64,000 nt of DNA from JBBSBL01 sp038251325 (lineage in GTDB: Bacteria > Actinomycetota > Thermoleophilia > Solirubrobacterales > Solirubrobacteraceae): NCBI GenBank assembly GCA_038251325.1, contig JBBSBL010000008.1:4160-68159 (forward strand). Direction: 5' to 3'. Below the pieces are notes generated by a model, which saw only the letters and a list, made by a program, of their open reading frames with translations, searched no databases and was not told the origin of the DNA. A program made the translations under genes and the position numbers. How positions within the stretch are numbered: position 1 is the first letter of the stretch; each line of letters begins with the position of its first letter. This document shows, piece after piece, positions 59,678 through 64,000 of this stretch.

Positions 59678-61366
59678 ATGACTGGCTGGGTTGGCACGCG
59701 GCTCTGGCGGACTCTCCCCCGACGATTCGCGATCGGAGCGCTCGCCGCCCTCGCGGCCGCGACGACGCTCGCGGCCCTCGCCCCCGGCGCCGCCGCATGG
59801 GGCAACCGGACGCGAGTGCTGACCGTCGGTCGCTGGCACGGCCAGCAGGGCCGGTTCGGCTCGATCCAGGCCGCCGTCGACGCCGCGCGTCCCGGCGACT
59901 GGGTGCTGATCGGGCCCGGCGACTATCACGAGCGCGGCGACCGCGACCCCGCCAACGCGGCGCTCGCCGAGGTGGGCGCCGGCGTGATGGTCACCAAGCC
60001 CGGCCTCCACATCCGCGGCATGAGCCGCAGCCGGGTGATCGTCGACGGCACGCACCCCGGGGCGCGGCCCTGCAGCAGCGCCGCCTCCGATCAGGACCTC
60101 GGCCCGCTCGACGGGAACGGCCATCCGCTCGGACGCAACGGCATCGTGGTCTTCAAGGCCGACGGGGTGAGCGTCGAGAACCTCACCGCCTGCAACTTCC
60201 TCAACGGCGCCGGCAGCACGGGCAACGAGATCTGGTTCAACGGCGGCGACGGCACCGGCGCGATCGGGATGAGCGCCTTCACGGGGCGCTGGCTCACGGC
60301 GACCTCGAGCTACTACGGCGACCGGACCACCCCGGCGGCCTCCTACGGGCTCTTCGCCAGCAACGTGCGCGGACCCGGGCTGTGGGCGCACACGTACGCC
60401 AGCAACATGAACGACTCGAGCTACTACGTCGGCGCTTGCCCGGACTGCAACACGCTGGTCACCGACGCCCACGCGCAGTACAGCGCGCTCGGGTACTCGG
60501 GCACGAACTCCGGCGGCCACCTGATCCTCGAGCGCTCCGAGTGGGACCACAACCAGGCCGGCATCGTCACCAACAGCCAGAACAACGACGACGCGCCGTC
60601 GCCGCAGCTCGGGCTGTGCCCGGGCTCCACCACCCGCTCGTGCACGATCTTCCGCCGCAACAACGTCCACGACAACAACAACCCCAACGTGCCCTCCGCC
60701 GGCAGCGCCGCGCTGGCGCCCGTCGGGAGCGGGATCGTGATCTCCGGCGGCCGCCACGACACCGTGACCCACAACCGCGTCGTGCACAACGGCGCCTGGG
60801 GGATCCTGCTCGTCCCGTTCCCCGACACCGGCACCCCGCCGCCGATCGCCAACTGCGCCGGCGGCGTCACCGACGGCCCGCTGCCGGGCTGCTACTTCGA
60901 CGACTGGGGGAACCGGGTCGCCGGCAACGTGATGGGCGGGAACGGCTTCTTCGGCAACCCGACGAACGGCGACCTGGCCGAGATCAGCGGTCTGCACGAC
61001 CCCGGCAACTGCTGGCTGGGCAACCGCCACCGGGACGGCAGCCCCGTCACGAGCACCCCCGCGGACATCCAGACGACCCACGGGACGTGCGGCGTGCCGA
61101 ACCAGGGCGAAGGCCCGTTCACCGCGCTGGGGATCCAGGTGATCTGCAACACGGAGCTGCTCGGGCCCTGTGAGTCGAAGCCCGGACAGATGTACCCGCG
61201 CCCCACCCAGGTCGTGATGCCGCCGCTGCCGCCCGGGCTGCGCTCGATGCGCGACCCGTGCCACGGTGTGCCGGCGAACGCCTTCTGCGCTCGGCACCGC
61301 CGCGACCGGCGCGGTCACGGGCACCGGCGCGGTCACGGGCACCGGCGCGGTCACGGGCGGGCCTGA
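59678..61366 (+). CDS. Secreted right-handed beta-helix protein
   Basis: A 562-residue exported protein. The signal peptide covers RFAIGALAALAAATTLAALA followed by PGAAAW. The mature part begins VLTVGRWHGQQGRFGSIQAA with VDAARPGDWVLIGPGDYHER, the pectate-lyase-like start of parallel beta-helix proteins, and has repeated turns such as GIVVFKADGVSVENLTACNF, GIVTNSQNNDDAP, GIVISGGRHDTVTHNRVVHN and NRVAGNVMGGNGF. Eight or more cysteines suggest disulfides. The C-terminus is a His/Arg/Gly repeat. Enzymatic activity (pectin or other polysaccharide lyase) is possible but no catalytic set is recognised. Confidence 0.85.
   Translation: MTGWVGTRLWRTLPRRFAIGALAALAAATTLAALAPGAAAWGNRTRVLTVGRWHGQQGRFGSIQAAVDAARPGDWVLIGPGDYHERGDRDPANAALAEVGAGVMVTKPGLHIRGMSRSRVIVDGTHPGARPCSSAASDQDLGPLDGNGHPLGRNGIVVFKADGVSVENLTACNFLNGAGSTGNEIWFNGGDGTGAIGMSAFTGRWLTATSSYYGDRTTPAASYGLFASNVRGPGLWAHTYASNMNDSSYYVGACPDCNTLVTDAHAQYSALGYSGTNSGGHLILERSEWDHNQAGIVTNSQNNDDAPSPQLGLCPGSTTRSCTIFRRNNVHDNNNPNVPSAGSAALAPVGSGIVISGGRHDTVTHNRVVHNGAWGILLVPFPDTGTPPPIANCAGGVTDGPLPGCYFDDWGNRVAGNVMGGNGFFGNPTNGDLAEISGLHDPGNCWLGNRHRDGSPVTSTPADIQTTHGTCGVPNQGEGPFTALGIQVICNTELLGPCESKPGQMYPRPTQVVMPPLPPGLRSMRDPCHGVPANAFCARHRRDRRGHGHRRGHGHRRGHGRA
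61308..61357 (+). repeat. 18-base tandem repeat at the end of the beta-helix gene
   Basis: Two full copies and one partial copy of an 18-base unit encode RRGHGH repeats that form the C-terminus. The copies are identical, which suggests recent slippage. The resulting His/Arg-rich tail could bind metal or polyanions. Confidence 0.85.
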
Positions 61367-61506
61367 CGGACCTGCGTCACGCCGAGGGTGAGGGCAGTCT
61401 GACCGACAAGGGCAAGGCCTCCGTCGACGCCCTGAAGGATCCCCGCGCCCCGGGCGCCTGACTCGGTAGGCAGCCGAGGCCCGCTGCGACCCCCGCCGCA
61501 TTCGCC

Positions 61507-62112
61507 GTGACGGGCGATCGCGATCGGGTGGGTCGCGCGGGCACGCCCGGGGACGTCCCGGCGGTGGCGGCGTGCCTGGCGAGCGCCTTCCACGACGATC
61601 CGCTGTGGGGGCGATGGACCTTCCCCGACGAACGCCGGCGTGGACGCGACCTGCTGCCCTTCATGACTCTGATGGCCGAGCTGGGCCTCGGCGAGGTGTG
61701 GACGGACATGACCGCCGCGGCGGAGGCCGTGACCCTGTGGACGCCGCCTGGTGCGAGCTACGGCACGCCCCAGCAGGAGGAGCACATGAGCGCGGTCCTC
61801 GAGGATCTCCTGGGGCCACGGGCCGCCGCGATCCACGCGCTCTTCGAGCAGTTCGAGGCGCACGCGCCGGAGGGCCGCTACTACCACCTCGAGTGGTGGG
61901 CGACGCATCGCGACCGCGCGGGCCGCGGGCTGGGCACCGCCCTGCTGCGGGAGAATCTCGCGCGCATCGATGCTGAGCGCCTGCCCGCCTACCTGGAGTC
62001 CACCAACCCGGCGAACCTGGCGCGCTACGAAGCGCTCGGATTCGCGCGGGTAGACGAGTTCGCGCCTCCGGACGGCCCGACCATCACCACCATGTGGCGC
62101 CCGGCGCGCTGA
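61507..62112 (+). CDS. GNAT-family N-acetyltransferase
   Basis: A 201-residue acetyltransferase. It starts with AGTPGDVPAVAACLASAFHD, has YYHLEWWATHRDRAGRGLGT as the acetyl-CoA-binding beta4-alpha3 region (RAGRGLGTALLRE matches the Q/RxxGxG/A motif) and ends with AYLESTNPANLARYEALGFA. This is the usual arrangement of small-molecule GNATs. GTG 61507 is taken as start. The substrate is unknown. The 140 bases before it contain no other recognisable gene. Confidence 0.88.
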   Translation: MTGDRDRVGRAGTPGDVPAVAACLASAFHDDPLWGRWTFPDERRRGRDLLPFMTLMAELGLGEVWTDMTAAAEAVTLWTPPGASYGTPQQEEHMSAVLEDLLGPRAAAIHALFEQFEAHAPEGRYYHLEWWATHRDRAGRGLGTALLRENLARIDAERLPAYLESTNPANLARYEALGFARVDEFAPPDGPTITTMWRPAR

Positions 62113-62154
62113 GGCTCTGCGGGCGCACGCGGCGCGGCGCCTACACTCCGATCC

Positions 62155-62487
62155 GTGAGCCTCCAGCGCGGCATCGACGGATCGGACCCGCTCGATCCCG
62201 AGCCGGTTGGGCGGATGGGCGCGGCGCAGGAGGAGCGCCGCGTGGCGCGCTCCACCCGCGTGGCCAGCGGCACGCTCGCGTGCCCGTCGTGCGACGCGCC
62301 GGCCGAACGTCCGCGGCGTCCCCTCTCCCCCGCGGACCCGCTGGGCTGCGGCTTCTGCGGCCACGAGGGAGCGGTCCGCGACTTCCTCTCGCTGACGCCG
62401 CCCACCCGCCCCACGCGCGTCGTGGTCCGTGTCCGCGACCCGCGCCTCGGGCCGACGCCGGCCGTCGAGCCCGACCCCCACGGCTGA
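62155..62487 (+). CDS. Hypothetical protein with zinc-ribbon-like cysteines
   Basis: A 110-residue protein not assigned to a family. Two C-x2-C pairs (ACPSCDAPAERP and GCGFCGHEGAVRDF) are spaced as in zinc ribbons. The flanks are Arg/Pro-rich and probably disordered. GTG 62155 is 42 bases after the acetyltransferase stop, so the two may be cotranscribed. Confidence 0.6.
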   Translation: MSLQRGIDGSDPLDPEPVGRMGAAQEERRVARSTRVASGTLACPSCDAPAERPRRPLSPADPLGCGFCGHEGAVRDFLSLTPPTRPTRVVVRVRDPRLGPTPAVEPDPHG

Positions 62488-62655
62488 CCTCGGCGCTCGC
62501 TGCCGCGGGGGTCGGCGGCGCGCTCGCGACGCCGGGCCGCGCCGCGCCGGCCTACGCCAGGACCACCGGTTTCGAGCTCCTCAGCGCTCTCCGCCGCGAC
62601 GGAGCAGCGCGGCCGGCAGGCCGCAGGGGCGGTCGCACGCCGCCCCCGGCAGTCC

Positions 62656-63576
62656 CTACTGGGTCCCCCACCAGACGTAGGTGAGATTGATCCCCATGGC
62701 GTCCTTGATCGGCGCCGAGTTGTCGTAGCGCGCCGTCACGCTGTAGTCCTGTCCGCCGACGACCTTCTCGTGCAGCAGGCACGGGTTGATCGCCGCGAGG
62801 TGGGTCGGGTTGGTGTGGTAGGTGGCCGTCCCGGTGCAGATGTTGTGCCCGGTCGTGGCGTTGCGCAGCGAGATATCGATCCCGCCCTCGTGGATGTGCC
62901 CGCCCGTGAAGACGGCCATCCCGTCGCGCGGCGCGCGCCACGTTCGCGACTTCGTGAAGACGCTGCCCGGGCCGCCGTCGCCCGGCACGTCGAACACCGA
63001 GTTGCCACAGCCCGTGACGTCCTGGAACAGCGGCTGGACGGGGCGCGAGTTGGTCGCGTTCGCGCCGGGCTGGTAGCCCAGCGTGTACTGGATGTAGACG
63101 GTCTTGGGCTGGGAGGTCATGTTCATCACGTGGTAGATCGAGCCCCACTGGTCGCTCGCGCCCACGAGATAGGTGTACGGCCCCCAGAGATCGACCTTGG
63201 TGCGCTCCATCCCCGATCCGAGGAAGCGCTCCCGCCGCGTCGGGCAGAGCGCGTCCTGGGCGGCCGAGGTGATCATCACGATGTGGTGCAGATGGACGTC
63301 GTGCGCGCTGACCGGCGTGCCGTTCTGGTCCACGATGTCGAACTTCGCGCTCTTGAGCCCGAACGCGCCTGACGGCCGCGGCATGCCGCTGGCGGGAGAG
63401 CCCATCACCTCGCCGCCCGGCCCCAGTGCGAGCGGCCCGTAGCGGAACGTCTGGGTCAGGGTCTCGCCACCGCCGGGCGGGGCGTTGAGCAGCGGGTCAC
63501 AGCCTGCCGCGAACAGCAGGCAGGCGACCAGCGCCAGCGAGGCCATGATCCCGCGATTGGACGGACGGACGTGCAT
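62656..63576 (-). CDS. Lipoprotein with Nod19 / copper monooxygenase-like body
   Basis: A 306-residue exported lipoprotein. The signal peptide NRGIMASLALVACLLFAAGC ends in the lipobox cysteine. The body has VSAHDVHLHHIVMI, ERFLGSGMERTKVDLWGPYT, WGSIYHVMNMTSQPKTVYIQ and a histidine pair in VFTGGHIHEGGIDISLRNAT. This histidine layout recalls the Nod19 family and, more distantly, type II copper monooxygenases. Whether a catalytic copper site is complete cannot be settled. GGAGGAGG lies upstream of ATG 63576, a strong ribosome binding site. Confidence 0.72.
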   Translation of the reverse strand: MHVRPSNRGIMASLALVACLLFAAGCDPLLNAPPGGGETLTQTFRYGPLALGPGGEVMGSPASGMPRPSGAFGLKSAKFDIVDQNGTPVSAHDVHLHHIVMITSAAQDALCPTRRERFLGSGMERTKVDLWGPYTYLVGASDQWGSIYHVMNMTSQPKTVYIQYTLGYQPGANATNSRPVQPLFQDVTGCGNSVFDVPGDGGPGSVFTKSRTWRAPRDGMAVFTGGHIHEGGIDISLRNATTGHNICTGTATYHTNPTHLAAINPCLLHEKVVGGQDYSVTARYDNSAPIKDAMGINLTYVWWGTQ

Positions 63577-63633
63577 ATGGGGCCTCCTCCCACGGAGCGA
63601 CAAACGGACCACGACCCCTAGATGTCCCGGCGG

Positions 63634-63668
63634 CGCCCGGACCGGTCCATCCTTACCCAGTCCGGGCG
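63634..63668 (-). terminator. 9-bp inverted repeat downstream of the thiolase gene
   Basis: CGCCCGGAC and GTCCGGGCG form a perfect 9-bp stem with a 17-base loop in the 109 bases between the thiolase stop and the lipoprotein start. No T-run follows on the minus strand, so it may be a factor-assisted terminator or a stabilising hairpin. Confidence 0.4.
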
Positions 63669-63685
63669 GCCTGTCAACCCGCCTC

Positions 63686-64000
63686 CTAGTTCAGCCGCTC
63701 CACGATCATCGCCTCGCCCTGGCCCTGGGCGACGCACATCGTCTCCAGCCCGATCGTTCCGTCGAGCGTGTCGAGGTCGTTGAGCAGCGTGGTCATGATC
63801 CGCACCCCGGTCATGCCGAACGGATGACCGAGCGCGATCGCCCCGCCGTGGGGATTGAGCTTGTCGAAGTCGAACCCGACCTCCTCGGCGATCGGCAGCA
63901 CCTGCGCCGCGAACGCCTCGTTGAGCTCGTAGACGTCGATGTCGCCGATCGTCATGGCGGCCCGCTCCAGCGCCTTCTTCACCGCGCCGATCGGCGCGAC
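63686..64000 (-). CDS. Thiolase (acetyl-CoA C-acyltransferase), C-terminal part
   Basis: The last 104 residues of a thiolase; the start lies beyond the right edge. The segments VYELNEAFAAQVLPIAEEVG, NPHGGAIALGHPFGMTGVRI with the catalytic histidine, and ETMCVAQGQGEAMIVERLN with the C-terminal catalytic cysteine are standard. The last loop has CVAQGQG in place of the more common CxGGGxG. It should take part in fatty-acid beta-oxidation or acetoacetyl-CoA metabolism; chain-length preference is not visible. Confidence 0.95.
   Translation of the reverse strand, partial: VAPIGAVKKALERAAMTIGDIDVYELNEAFAAQVLPIAEEVGFDFDKLNPHGGAIALGHPFGMTGVRIMTTLLNDLDTLDGTIGLETMCVAQGQGEAMIVERLN

Noticed and set aside
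61367..61461. Possible short coding remnant (LTDKGKASVDALKD-like) after the beta-helix gene
   Set aside because: Only about 30 plausible residues, no start codon of its own and no family recognised; too little to call a pseudogene.
62488..62655. Signal-peptide-like translation in the gap after the zinc-ribbon-like gene
   Set aside because: The stretch is Ala/Arg-rich in several frames and has no start codon or ribosome binding site. I see no gene in these 168 bases.

Overview
The window is a 64 kb piece of very GC-rich bacterial chromosome, most likely from an actinobacterium of the Thermoleophilia / Solirubrobacterales type. The clues are the actinobacterial order mihF-gmk-rpoZ-coaBC behind a pyrimidine operon, heavy use of GTG starts, and a group of Ser/Thr kinases with FHA partners. 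The lineage is inferred from gene content; no search was run. No phage, insertion sequence, CRISPR array or integrase was seen.

Left part (1-31.5 kb) is core metabolism and information processing, nearly all on the minus strand. Read in the direction of transcription there are two long units. The first is pyrR-pyrB-pyrC-(isochorismatase-like)-carA-carB-pyrK-pyrD, then mihF-gmk-rpoZ-coaBC, then a MoxR/DUF58/transglutaminase module and a TPR protein. Most junctions are 4-base ATGA or GTGA overlaps. A PyrR-binding hairpin overlaps the pyrR ribosome binding site. The second is rimP-nusA-ylxR-infB-ylxP-rbfA-nrnA-truB-ribF-rpsO-peroxiredoxin-DsbA-like, preceded by a possible attenuator. pnp, cut by the left edge, follows separately and has a leader hairpin. 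RNase Z, a small phosphoesterase and a tRNA-Arg(CCG) close this part.

Middle part (31.6-52.5 kb) is a signalling and polysaccharide region. It holds four PknB-type kinases (with CHRD-like, FHA-FHA, soluble and seven-bladed-propeller architectures), a class III cyclase fused to an ATPase and an FHA domain, and an FHA-LuxR-type HTH protein. Beside these lie a cellulose-synthase-like GT2 without a PilZ domain, a GH8 lipoprotein, a GT39-like membrane enzyme, a cyclic-nucleotide-binding-fold protein coupled to a GH15 glucoamylase-like enzyme, phosphoglucomutase and a GH5 enzyme. A glucan or cellulose-like exopolymer system controlled by phosphorylation and cyclic nucleotides is a reasonable inference.

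Right part (52.6-64 kb) carries secreted and redox proteins: a ceramidase-like protein, a Tat-exported flavin amine oxidase, a four-gene electron-transfer operon (proline-rich membrane protein, ferric-reductase-like cytochrome b, NuoF-like protein, ferredoxin), a beta-helix protein behind a C10-containing promoter-like sequence, a GNAT acetyltransferase, a Nod19-like lipoprotein and the end of a thiolase.

The most unusual observation is the repeated absence of ATG/GTG/TTG where a start is needed. ylxR can only start sensibly at ATA (ATAG overlap with the nusA stop, good Shine-Dalgarno). A GAP/Sap-family membrane protein has an in-frame stop upstream and only CTG available. truB, a DsbA-like gene and a GH5 gene each have a CTG overlapping the upstream stop as CTGA.
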